From contig CM059560.1 of assembly GCA_030386875.1 (NCBI GenBank), positions 33,102,183 to 33,166,182 of the forward strand: a stretch of DNA of 64,000 nt, given 5' to 3'. This stretch comes from Morinoia aosen (taxonomy: Eukaryota > Arthropoda > Malacostraca > Amphipoda > Talitridae). The notes under the pieces are model-generated. The model was not told where the DNA came from. It made no database searches and was given only the letters and a program-made list of their open reading frames with translations. Shown piece after piece: positions 19,215 through 27,887 of the stretch. A program made the position numbers and the translations under genes. Within the stretch, counting starts at the first letter, position 1. Every line of letters begins with the position of its first letter.

Positions 19215-21427
19215 ATTTGCAAACTCAGAAGGAGTTAAGGACGGTGTTCGGATGCTCCACGGCATCAAGTTAATCAAGTTTTTACCACGGACTGAACCAA
19301 AAGGAGGGACAAAAGGAAAGATTTGGTGTAGCTCGCCTGGCCTTAATTGAGGTAACGAAGGGCTGTTAACCGTCGGTCACTTCAGGGTGAACCGTTCTTG
19401 GTCCAATCTTGAGTAGGGGTGCACCCGGCTCGCGGCAGTGATGGTGAGATGGCGAGTGTAAGGTTGCGTAAGGTTTGGTGTGCAGGTGTTCCCAGGGGAT
19501 TGTTGAAGCGACTAAGTGGTAAGTGGTTAAACAGCTGATGAGAAATACTCAACCCCGTTCTGGTGGGTTGACGAGGGTAATGGTGGTTGAGAGAGGAAGA
19601 AGGACAGGAAGAAGAAGGAAGGAGAAGGAGGCAGTTTCTCCTCATCAATGTGGGTTGTATGGAAGCCTTGTTTAAGTATAACTGCGTTCAGGTCTTTCTG
19701 GATGGTTACGTTTTCTACCGGGGTAATTGCCTATCTCATGAGTGAGCTAAGATGGCACGGTAGGTGAATGTGGCAGTGGAGTATGGAGTGTCTCGTGGCT
19801 TCCTGTGCGGGAATGAGAGTGCTGGGTTAAATTGAACACGGTATTAAGGCGACCAATATCTTAACACATGCCAGACTGTGAACAACTGTGATTTACAAGC
19901 TGCCTCAGAGCGAGGAGCCTCTACGAAACAACATCAACCCGCAGCTCTGGAGCCCGAGTGCAGGTATGGAGTTAACTTCGCGATATCGACAATATTGTTT
20001 GGACAACATGAAATTTACAGAGGTGGGCCTTAATATTTTCCTGGCATAAAGCTATTGCTAAAAATTATTACTAAAAAATTTGCACGAGCATAAACTTTTA
20101 CTGTCTGCAATAACCATATCTAAGCCTAAAATTAACTAGGATCAATGCTAACTTATCCCAATTGGAAAATAACAGGGAAACCTCCACAAAACTTAAGCAG
20201 CTAAATGATAATAATGATAATAATGATGGCATCCACGGATGCTTTATTTCCAATTTCAAGCCTGATACATATCACCTTGTACATTGGATTTTCAAATGCC
20301 TTATAACTAACGCCAGGACGTCATTACGCTTTCCCCCGGTCAAGACCGGTACTCATTTCAGACACCTGGGTAGAGTGGGGTATTGTGCTTGGAATTTTTC
20401 TCCTATACCCAACAGAGAAAATTTCCACCAGCGCCGGGACTCGAACCAAGGTCTGCCTGGACGGAGGCAAGTTCGATGGTCGCACGGCTACGACGAGCAC
20501 GGCCACGGCAAAATTTAATTGAAAATATGAGTAATCTAAGCATGAAAGCAGTAAGAATCTTAAGTTAACAATACATGAGTAATATATGAGTAATACATGA
20601 GCCTTAAGGTTGCTCTGAGTTGTCAAGAAAGGAATTCATTTACCTACATTTAGGCAAAGTTTTGTAAAAACTGAGAATAAGATTTGTCTTTCCCTAACAT
20701 CAGGGAACATGTATAAAAATTACATTCCTTACCCAGCTACAGGCACATTACAACAGAGTCAGTGAGTTTATAATTATGACTCCTAAGATGAGATGAATAA
20801 CACAGTGCAATAAGCTAGGTAATATGTGTGGGGTAAAAACTCTCATTCTTATAAGATGGAATCACTATAGGGCACTTTTGAACCAGAATAACTTGACTAA
20901 TTAGAAAAACATGAGGGCAACAGGACCAAGATGACACAGTAAGCTTGTTCATCGTTAACCACCGGAACACAAATACACACAGAGAATGTTCCTAAGTTAA
21001 TCACATGAATGGGCTCAGAGACGTTGTGCACATTGGAGTCTCTAGAAACATCCAACTGAAATAAGGTAACGCTAGCTTAACACTAAACATTTAACACTTG
21101 TTACTTACATATGCCCCTCTGGGGCCAAAGCACTACACTCAGACGAATCTCTCACGTGAATGACGGACTCTGCCTGGAGGGCTGGCTTTATATACGTACG
21201 ATAACCGGAAACGCTTGCGAAATGGTTCTGCATCAAGACGCATGAGAGCTTTTTTTCGGAAATGTCGAAGTATTTTCGGTTCAAATTTTAATAGATTTCG
21301 AAGTAATGTTAAATGAATTATGTAATCTAAAGTTGTAAGAATAAGTGTTAATCTTATTTAATTTTTAGAAGATAGTTTTAATAATTTATGAAATTATGCT
21401 GGAGTGCGGCTGAGGGAGTTCACTACA
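19215..21427 (-). mobile_element. LTR-like arm, right copy, inverted
   Basis: On the minus strand this begins TGTAGTGAACTCCCTCAGCC at 21427, has its TATA box at 21188-21194, reaches GGTGGTTAACGATGAACAAG without interruption near 20950, and continues to the palindrome centre. It carries a SINE at about 20200-20520. It is the uninterrupted reference that shows the left arm was split by a later insertion between 14797 and 17755. Confidence 0.65.
20200..20520 (-). mobile_element. tRNA-derived SINE
   Basis: The minus strand contains a good RNA polymerase III B box (GGTTCGAGTCCC, 20436-20447). It is preceded by a tRNA-like block (GCGACCATCGAACTTGCCTC, then CGTCCAGGCAGACCTTG) and followed by an unrelated body. 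The body ends in an (ATT/ATC)n tail at about 20206-20227. An A-box-like TGGCCGTGCTCG lies at the expected distance upstream. The B box, a tRNA-unrelated body and a 3' microsatellite are the standard SINE layout. A true tRNA is excluded because no 3' acceptor half follows. Confidence 0.7.
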
Positions 21428-21570
21428 AGTTCATACATACATAGACTGATGAGACAGCTGCAAGTTATCAAAGAAGCTCTATGGACTGGTTTCAATTTTT
21501 AAAACCTTGTAAATCTCTGTTCAGTTCAAAATTATGACATTTTTCTGAGAACTCTTTGACTAACTATCGT

Positions 21571-22000
21571 ACAATGGTCAAATTTGAGTTTAGCTACCTG
21601 TGGGCCAAATAAATTCAGCGACTTCTAGGGCATCCTACCATCAACGTTATTCTAAGAAGTACAATAAATTTTAACCTAGTTTCGCATTAAACTGATCAAT
21701 GAGATAATTAATTCGATATTTAAACAATTTAAACAATTTAAACAATTTATTTACCACAGGAGATACAGAGGTAGGTGATACAGAGGTAGAGTTTTACTTA
21801 AGTCTAGTACAATGGTCAAATTTGAGTATAGCTACCTGTGGGCCCGAATAAGTTCAGCGACTTCTAGGGCATCCTACCATCACGCTATTCTAGGGTGTAC
21901 AAAAGTTTAACCTAGTTCACTTAACCTAGTTTCGCATTAGACTGATCATTGAGATGATTAACTCGATATTTTACAAGTCGGCTATATTTAACAGTATGTT
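21571..22000 (-). repeat. ~238-bp tandem units in LINE B 3' UTR
   Basis: TACAATGGTCAAATTTGAGT at 21570 recurs at 21808 with the same following landmarks (AGCTACCTGTGGGCC, TTCAGCGACTTCTAGGGCAT and TTTCGCATTA). Between the units lies a run of four AAACAATTT 9-mers (21719-21750). A third partial unit is at 13784-13843. Confidence 0.85.
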
Positions 22001-22119
22001 CGATAAAACGATTCAAGAGCAGAGAGAAGATTGGTTATGGTACATAAGGCAAGTTACATTATGACATTATCATTAGTTACATGTAGGAGGCAAGATTTCG
22101 ACACGGTGATCTTACACTA

Positions 22120-25100
22120 CTAGTATTCTGATAGGAAGTGAGACTCAAGATGTCTTTTGAATACTTTGTACGAATTACATTCACGGATCTCTGCAGGTAT
22201 AGAGTTCCAAGTTTTGGTTCCAACGAAGAGAATACTGTGTTGCGACCTGGCCTTTGAATAATAAGGAAGCATGAATTTACTTCTATTTCGGGTTAAATGG
22301 TCGTGATGACCAGTTTGCGCAGTCAATAATTGTCTTAGGCTATTGTCGCCATCATTTCTTAATGTTTTGTAAATGAAATTACAGATGGAGATTTTGTATA
22401 GATCCGAAAGTTTAAGTATTTGTAAATTTTTGAATGAATCATTTGTGTGAGCATTATATTCTAGGTTCTTTACCGCTCTGACAGCCCTTTTCTGCAGAGT
22501 AAAAATTTTGTTGGTTTTATTTTTATCAGTTCCGTGCCATGCTTCTATTCCGTATTGCAAGTATGGAGAAATGAGCGTTCGGTAGAGCATTTGTAAAGCT
22601 GTTTCAGGCAGAAAATTTTTAACTTTATTTAGGATTCCGATGGATTTTGATAATTTAGAACTAATATGAGTGATGTGCTCTTTGAAGGTCAAATGTTTAT
22701 CTATTATGATGCCCAGAAACTTACATGAGTTGGTTTCTTCGATTTCACCTTCGCCAATTTTAATGCATGGGAGAGATACATCTTTCTTGTATGAGAAAGT
22801 AATATAATTTGTTTTATCGATATTTAGGCTTATTTTATTAGCTTTGAGCCACGATGAAACCTTGTGAAGTTCAGTATTTATACTCTCCACAATCATAGCA
22901 GGATTTTGGTTCGGAAGGACCGCAGAAAGCGTACTGTCATCGGCAAAAAGTATGAATTTGAAGAATGATGTAGATTTTACAATATCATTGATAAAAATCA
23001 GAAACAAGAGAGGCCCGAGAACAGATCCTTGTGGAACTCCATGGCTAATTGTCTGTGGGTCTGATTTTGCGTCGTCAATGACAACGTATTGCTTCCGATT
23101 TGTTAGGTATGATCTGAACCAATCATGGGCAATCCCTCGAATGCCATAACAGTGTAGTTTCGATAATATTATTTTATGGTCCACACAATCAAATGCTTTT
23201 CGGAAGTCAAGAAATACAGAGAAGACAGGCTTTCCTTCATCTATATTAGAATAGAGGAATTGTAAATGATTTAATATAGCCTGTGTTGTTGATTTTTTAG
23301 AGCGAAAACCGTATTGTTTATCGTAAAGAAATGATTTTTGTTCAAAATAAGAGTACACTTTTTTATACACAATCTTTTCGAATACTTTGCTAATAATTGG
23401 TAGAATGGAGATAGGTCGATAATTGTTTACACAGGTTTTTTCACCACTTTTAAAGATAGGGGTTACTCTAGCAACTTTGAGGGAGTTCGGGAAAGTGCCT
23501 AGTAAGAGAGACTGGTTAATAATATTTGATATCAGTGGGGCTACAATGTCAGCAATAACTTTAAGTACTTTAGTCGGAAACGTTTGTAACCCACTCGATT
23601 TATTTTTCATGTTGTTTATGCACGTAATTACATCGGAGGAGTTTGTAGGCGTAAAGAAAAAGGAGTTGGGTTCTCGAATATGATCCATAAATTCCAGGTG
23701 ATCAGTAGGTTCACTTGGAATACCATCAGCTATTGTTTTCCCTACGTTTACGAAGAAGTTGTTAAAGAGATTAGCAATTTCTTTCTTCTCATGATATTTT
23801 ACATTATCTTGAACAACATATTCAATTTTCTTTTTATCGGCATTATTCGGTTTACAGCAGGAGTTAAGGAGATGCCAAATCTTTTTAACGTCAGTTTTGA
23901 ATTGAGTAAACTTGAGCGTAAAGTAGTTCTTTTTTGATGTTCTTATCTGGTTTGTTACATAGTTTCTAAATCGGTTATATGTTTCTCTAGATATTCGTCC
24001 TTCGCAAAGGAGGGCTAGGTACGCTTGACGTTTCTTTATATTTATCACGATGTCTCTGGTAATCCAGGGCTTATGTTTATTTTTCGGGGTAACTGTACGA
24101 GTTACAATTGGGCAACACTGATTGTATGCGGTCATTATAGTTTCAGTCAACTTTACTACTGCTTCATCAATGCTCGTAGTATTATTGTTTTGTTGAAAGA
24201 TGTGCAATGTAGGCATTGATTCTTCTAGAACGGTGCGCATTTCTTCAAGATTTGATTCGTTTATTTTACGATATGAGTAAGTTTCAGCCCGTGCCTTGGT
24301 GCAAGCAATATAGACATTTTTCTTAATAAGAAAAACTGGGAAGTGATCTGATAAGTCAGAAGTAATTATTCCAGCAAGAAAATCACTAGGGTCTGTCATA
24401 AAGATATTGTCAAGCAGCGTAGCACACTCTGAGGTTATTCGTGTAGGCTTTGTAATGATCGGAAGGAAGGATTGAGACTGAAAGGTAGTTAGGAAATTAG
24501 AGATTGGTTCATGGCTTTCATGTTTCAGTAGATCATAATTGAAGTCACCGCATATTATTATGTCATTGTATAAGGGCCTGTTGAACTGAGAAATAATACG
24601 ATTCAATTCATTCAGGAAGGATATAGGACAGGCTGTAGGAGGCCTATACACCGTTCCAAGCACAATGCGTTTACCATCTCTAAAAAGTTCTACGAAGAGT
24701 GATTCTATATGATCCTGATTCATGGTTGCACTTGCTATGGTTCTCGAGTCTATGTGGTTAGATATATATGTGCTGATGCCTCCACCCCGCTGGTTTTTTC
24801 TTAGCGAATGGTAACTATGATAATTTTCAAATCGAATCATGTCTTTAGTCGAGTCATCTAGCCAGCTTTCGGTGAAGCTAATCACGTCTAGGTTATATTT
24901 AAGTTCAGTAATAGTACATTGTATCTCTTCCAATTTTGGATAGAGTGACCTACAGTTCCAACACAGGAGTGAGAAATCTCGGTCAGTTATTCGTATAGTT
25001 TCGTTGAATTCTGATATATTAGTATACCTACACTCTTGAGAGTCGTTTAGGTTTGGATATATTCTGTTCAAATGATTGAAATCTGGATCGATTTCCTCAA

Positions 25101-25122
25101 ATATTACAGGGTGATCAGTCAT
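22120..25122 (-). CDS. LINE B ORF2: AP-like endonuclease plus reverse transcriptase
   Basis: This 1000-residue protein starts at an ATG and has no stops. Endonuclease: LLCWNCRSLYPKLEEIQ near residue 52, ISFTESWLDD, RRGGGI-type RGGGISTYI, GTVYRPP, CGDFNYDLL and SDLSDHFPVF. RT: YRPISILPIISKVFEK, FLDFRKAFDCVDHKI, HGVPQGSVLGPLLFLIFIND and the catalytic FADD at about residue 726 (22935-22946). The C-terminal tail has the usual GTKTWNSIPAEIRECNSYK. No RNase H or zinc knuckle is present. It should nick target DNA and reverse-transcribe the element RNA. It looks intact. Confidence 0.95.
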   Translation of the reverse strand: MTDHPVIFEEIDPDFNHLNRIYPNLNDSQECRYTNISEFNETIRITDRDFSLLCWNCRSLYPKLEEIQCTITELKYNLDVISFTESWLDDSTKDMIRFENYHSYHSLRKNQRGGGISTYISNHIDSRTIASATMNQDHIESLFVELFRDGKRIVLGTVYRPPTACPISFLNELNRIISQFNRPLYNDIIICGDFNYDLLKHESHEPISNFLTTFQSQSFLPIITKPTRITSECATLLDNIFMTDPSDFLAGIITSDLSDHFPVFLIKKNVYIACTKARAETYSYRKINESNLEEMRTVLEESMPTLHIFQQNNNTTSIDEAVVKLTETIMTAYNQCCPIVTRTVTPKNKHKPWITRDIVINIKKRQAYLALLCEGRISRETYNRFRNYVTNQIRTSKKNYFTLKFTQFKTDVKKIWHLLNSCCKPNNADKKKIEYVVQDNVKYHEKKEIANLFNNFFVNVGKTIADGIPSEPTDHLEFMDHIREPNSFFFTPTNSSDVITCINNMKNKSSGLQTFPTKVLKVIADIVAPLISNIINQSLLLGTFPNSLKVARVTPIFKSGEKTCVNNYRPISILPIISKVFEKIVYKKVYSYFEQKSFLYDKQYGFRSKKSTTQAILNHLQFLYSNIDEGKPVFSVFLDFRKAFDCVDHKIILSKLHCYGIRGIAHDWFRSYLTNRKQYVVIDDAKSDPQTISHGVPQGSVLGPLLFLIFINDIVKSTSFFKFILFADDSTLSAVLPNQNPAMIVESINTELHKVSSWLKANKISLNIDKTNYITFSYKKDVSLPCIKIGEGEIEETNSCKFLGIIIDKHLTFKEHITHISSKLSKSIGILNKVKNFLPETALQMLYRTLISPYLQYGIEAWHGTDKNKTNKIFTLQKRAVRAVKNLEYNAHTNDSFKNLQILKLSDLYKISICNFIYKTLRNDGDNSLRQLLTAQTGHHDHLTRNRSKFMLPYYSKARSQHSILFVGTKTWNSIPAEIRECNSYKVFKRHLESHFLSEY

Positions 25123-25294
25123 TTAAAATAAGTAAAAGTAAGAATTAGGTACTATAGAGCTTAAGACGAAATACAGAGTCAAGCTTAAAGGGATATTTCA
25201 GTCTAAAAAGTAGCTTATTAAGTAAGAGAGAATAGAGTAAAAAAGAAAAATCTAGCGCGATTTCGTGAGTACACACAAACTCAGTCCATGAGCG

Positions 25295-26450
25295 AGTGAT
25301 AATGGAGTTCAATATCACAACATTGGTGCAAACAGATTGCTAAGGGCGTTTTCGCAAGTTCACATACAACAGGTAATAAATTTCTAAAGATTATGACGAC
25401 AATGATACAATCAGCTAATATGGTTTACGCGTAATAATAACTGTAGTGGTAAATAGAGAAGAATTCACAGTAACATTGGTTGGTGAAAAATTACTAATTG
25501 CGATGTTACAAAATGTGACACACAGTTGTCATAGATGTTTACACACACATCTATTATTTATTTGTTATAATATTGGAGTTCGATATCACTACATTGGTGC
25601 AAACAGATTGCTGAGGGCGTTTTCATAAGTTCACATACAAGAGGGAATAAGTTTTAAAGATTATGATGACAATGATACAATCAGCTAATATGGTTTACGC
25701 GTAATAATAACTGTAGTGGTAAATAAGGAAGAATTCACAGTAATATTGGTAAGTGAAAAATTGCTGATAGATTATAATGACAATGATATAATCAGATTAT
25801 AAGAAGATTACAACGACAATGATATAATCAGATTATAAGAAGATTACAACGACAATGATATAATCAGCTAATATGGTTGTACGATGGCAGTGGAGGGCAG
25901 AAGCGATTATCAGATTATAAGAAGATTACAACGACAATGATATAATCAGCTAATATGGTTTACGCGTAATAATACTTAAGTGGTTAAGAAGAGAAAAAAT
26001 TCACAGTAACATTGGGAGGTAAAAAATTGCTGATTGCGTTGTTTCAAAAGTTCACACGCAGCTGTCATAAATGTTTACAAGCACATCTGTTATACACTTG
26101 TATAGATTCAGGTTGAACGAGCATCACGTTGAGGTTTACTGACATGATACCTAATTGAGGTTAAATTAATACGAAATTGACATATTTAGGGGATGAAAAC
26201 GAAATTGACTAATTTAGGGGATCACCTAATGACAATGATATAATCAGCTAATATGGTTTACGCGTAATAAAAAAAACTTTAGTGGTAAAAAATGAAAAAA
26301 AAAAATCACAGTAACATTGGGAGGTAAAAATTGCTGATTGCGTTGTTGCAAAAGTTCACATACACCTATCATAAATGTTTACAAACACATCTGTTAAACA
26401 TTTGTATAGATTCAGGTTAAGCTAACATCAAGTTGAGGATAAGCTGATAT
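25295..26450 (-). repeat. Tandem repeats between LINE B ORF1 and ORF2
   Basis: CAGCTAATATGGTTTACGCG recurs at 25412, 25682, 25946 and 26245 (variant at about 25866), giving units of about 265-300 bp. Each unit also has TTCACAGTAACATTGG and GTCATAAATGTTTACA-like blocks. A short 37-bp subrepeat (GATTATAAGAAGATTACAAC followed by GACAATGATATAATCA) is expanded at 25790-25945. LINE ORFs are normally separated by tens of bases, so a 1.39-kb repetitive spacer is unusual. Confidence 0.85.
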
Positions 26451-26512
26451 GATATCTAATTGGGGTTAAACTAGCACGAAAACTGACAATCAAATTGAGG
26501 AGATCACCTAGT

Positions 26513-27361
26513 CTAGTCACCCATGACTTGTTTTGATGTCATATTGAGTTGTTGCATCAGGTATTGCTCGAGGTCATCTGGCGTGTTGATCTCGCGGCGT
26601 CTTGAATCTGGGTTTCCGGGGTTAAATATGAAAATGTTTCCATCCTGTGTTTTTGGGGTTCCAACTTTATCCGGGAATTTCCTTTTGGCCATCCTCAGAA
26701 TGTACATGGCGTTAGCTCGTGAAGGTATGAGGTATTCATTTATGAAGAAGAACTTTGGTTTCTTTTCTCGGCAGGCGTTGAGAATTTCACGTTTTTTGAT
26801 GTAATCTTTTAGTTCAAATGCAATGTTTCTTTGATCTACGTTCCCAGTTACTGGTTTTTTCCCCATTCTTGTAGCTGACGTCATATCAGTGTCGGAGAGG
26901 TCAATGTTGATCTTGTCCTTCAGGAGTTTGCAGACTGTATCCTTACAGATTTCGTTTGCGTGAGATTGCGGTATTTCCCTTCCAGAAATGACGAGAGTAC
27001 ATTTTTTGTCTTCAATGTCTCGGCGTTGATTATTTTTTTCCAACTGGTCGAGGCGGGAGGTTAAGCTATCCATTTTCTTGTTCTGTTCATCGAGAATTTT
27101 TTTGTGTTCCGCTTCTTTTGTTCCAAATAGCGTTTTAAGGTGGCTTATTTCATTTTGCATTTTTTCAATATCACTATTAAATTTTGTCATCACTGAATCG
27201 AAGTATTTTATTAAGACAGAGACCACTTCTTTACCGCCTTTCGTTAGGCAAGACACATCAGGGTATTGACCAAACTTCGGTTGAAATTCGGTGCTGTTGT
27301 TGCTGCTGTTGTTGGTGCTGTTGTTGGTGCTGTTGCTGGTACTGCGTCGTTTGTTAGCCAT
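26513..27361 (-). CDS. LINE B ORF1: coiled-coil RNA-binding protein
   Basis: The protein is 282 residues from the ATG at 27361. An Asn/Ser-rich N-terminus (about residues 6-25) is followed by a coiled coil at about 65-125 with heptad-like Leu/Ile spacing (MQNEISHLKTLFG, LTSRLDQLEKN). A basic C-terminal region at about 130-250 (CTLVISGREIPQ, REILNACREKKPKFFFINE, LIPSRANAMYILRMAKRKF) has the character of the RRM-like and C-terminal domains of L1-type ORF1 proteins. It would trimerise and bind element RNA. There is no zinc knuckle or esterase. The open frame extends 18 codons further upstream without an ATG, so 27361 is the likely start. Confidence 0.85.
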   Translation of the reverse strand: MANKRRSTSNSTNNSTNNSSNNSTEFQPKFGQYPDVSCLTKGGKEVVSVLIKYFDSVMTKFNSDIEKMQNEISHLKTLFGTKEAEHKKILDEQNKKMDSLTSRLDQLEKNNQRRDIEDKKCTLVISGREIPQSHANEICKDTVCKLLKDKINIDLSDTDMTSATRMGKKPVTGNVDQRNIAFELKDYIKKREILNACREKKPKFFFINEYLIPSRANAMYILRMAKRKFPDKVGTPKTQDGNIFIFNPGNPDSRRREINTPDDLEQYLMQQLNMTSKQVMGD

Positions 27362-27595
27362 CTTGAAGATTGAGGGAGTGCGGTCGTTGTGTAAACGAGG
27401 GTTGAATACTCTCACGCTTTTGAGGGAATATTATGCTTTTAGTTTGATTATTTTTATATATGGGGTATTTAAATCACATTTGAATACTCAGGATGAGAGT
27501 GGGTACCCATTTAGGTTAGAGGTACATTCTTTCTAACAATAGGCACTTTGTTTCGGAGCGAGCGCCACACCCGTCCTCACACCACGGAGTCACTG
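27362..27595 (-). other. LINE B copy 1 5' UTR
   Basis: This non-coding stretch lies upstream of the ORF1 ATG. It ends where 3' UTR sequence of another LINE B copy begins (TTCAAATGGACTAGATTTAA and on), so the two copies lie head-to-tail. No TATA box is evident, as usual for LINEs with internal promoters. Confidence 0.5.
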
Positions 27596-27887
27596 AAGAT
27601 GCTTTATTTTACAATATAGTTCAAATGGACTAGATTTAACCGTATATATGATAAACGATTTAAGAGCAGACTGAAGATCGGCGATATTAACTATAGCAAA
27701 TTACATTATTAGGACCAGTCATGTAGGAGACAAGATTTGACTTGATGATCTTACACTACTAGTATTCTGATAGGAAGTGAGACTCAAGATTTCTTTTGAA
27801 TACCTTTTAAGATTTACGTTCACGGATCTTTGCAGGGATTGAGTTCCAAGTTTTAGTTGGATACTGTGAAGAAGATACTGTGTTGCG
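27596..27887 (-). mobile_element. LINE B copy 2, 3' end segment
   Basis: This matches 22000-22245 of copy 1 (landmarks GATCTTACACTACTAGTATT, GATAGGAAGTGAGACTCAAG and TTCACGGATC) and so holds the 3' UTR and last codons of ORF2. It is broken at 27888 by a hAT element, continues for about 27 bases at 29611-29637, and resumes at 41088 after the LINE C copies. The whole copy therefore spans 27.6-42.5 kb. Confidence 0.85.

Larger units (their letters stand above)
13844..21569 (-). mobile_element. Internally deleted mariner-like element, itself split by an LTR-like palindrome
   Basis: TA at 13842-13843 precedes CGAGGGGTAATCAAAAA. The inverse end (GACTAACTATCG) is at 21558-21569 and is followed by TA at 21570-21571. 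The ends match inversely through TTTCTCAGATAAATGCCATA against GTTCTCAGAAAAATGTCATA. Only about 465 bp (13844-14308) and 140 bp (21428-21569) are mariner. The flanks joined at TA reconstitute LINE B 3' UTR sequence, proving that this is an insertion into LINE B. Confidence 0.8.
21570..27595 (-). mobile_element. LINE B copy 1, full-length, minus strand
   Basis: From right to left: 5' UTR, ORF1 (coiled-coil protein), a 1.39-kb spacer made of tandem repeats, intact ORF2, and a 3' UTR of tandem units that continues at 13784-13843 beyond a mariner insertion. The right boundary near 27595 is where a second LINE B copy's 3' UTR sequence begins. The intact 1000-codon ORF2 implies recent activity. The ORF1 type and ORF2 motifs place it in the broad CR1/L2/Daphne-like group, by inference. 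Confidence 0.85.

Noticed and set aside
18544-19648. Pro/Ser-rich frames at 18544-18807 (+) and 19382-19648 (-) as genes
   Set aside because: They are corresponding parts of the two inverted arms and are not conserved as a common protein. No domain is recognised.
20430-20520. Functional tRNA gene on the minus strand
   Set aside because: A B box is present, but no acceptor stem closes, and a 3' body with a microsatellite tail follows. A SINE fits better.
14309-21427. DIRS-type element (inverted terminal repeats with tyrosine recombinase)
   Set aside because: No recombinase, RT or methyltransferase coding sequence belongs to the arms. The only RT inside is LINE A copy 2.
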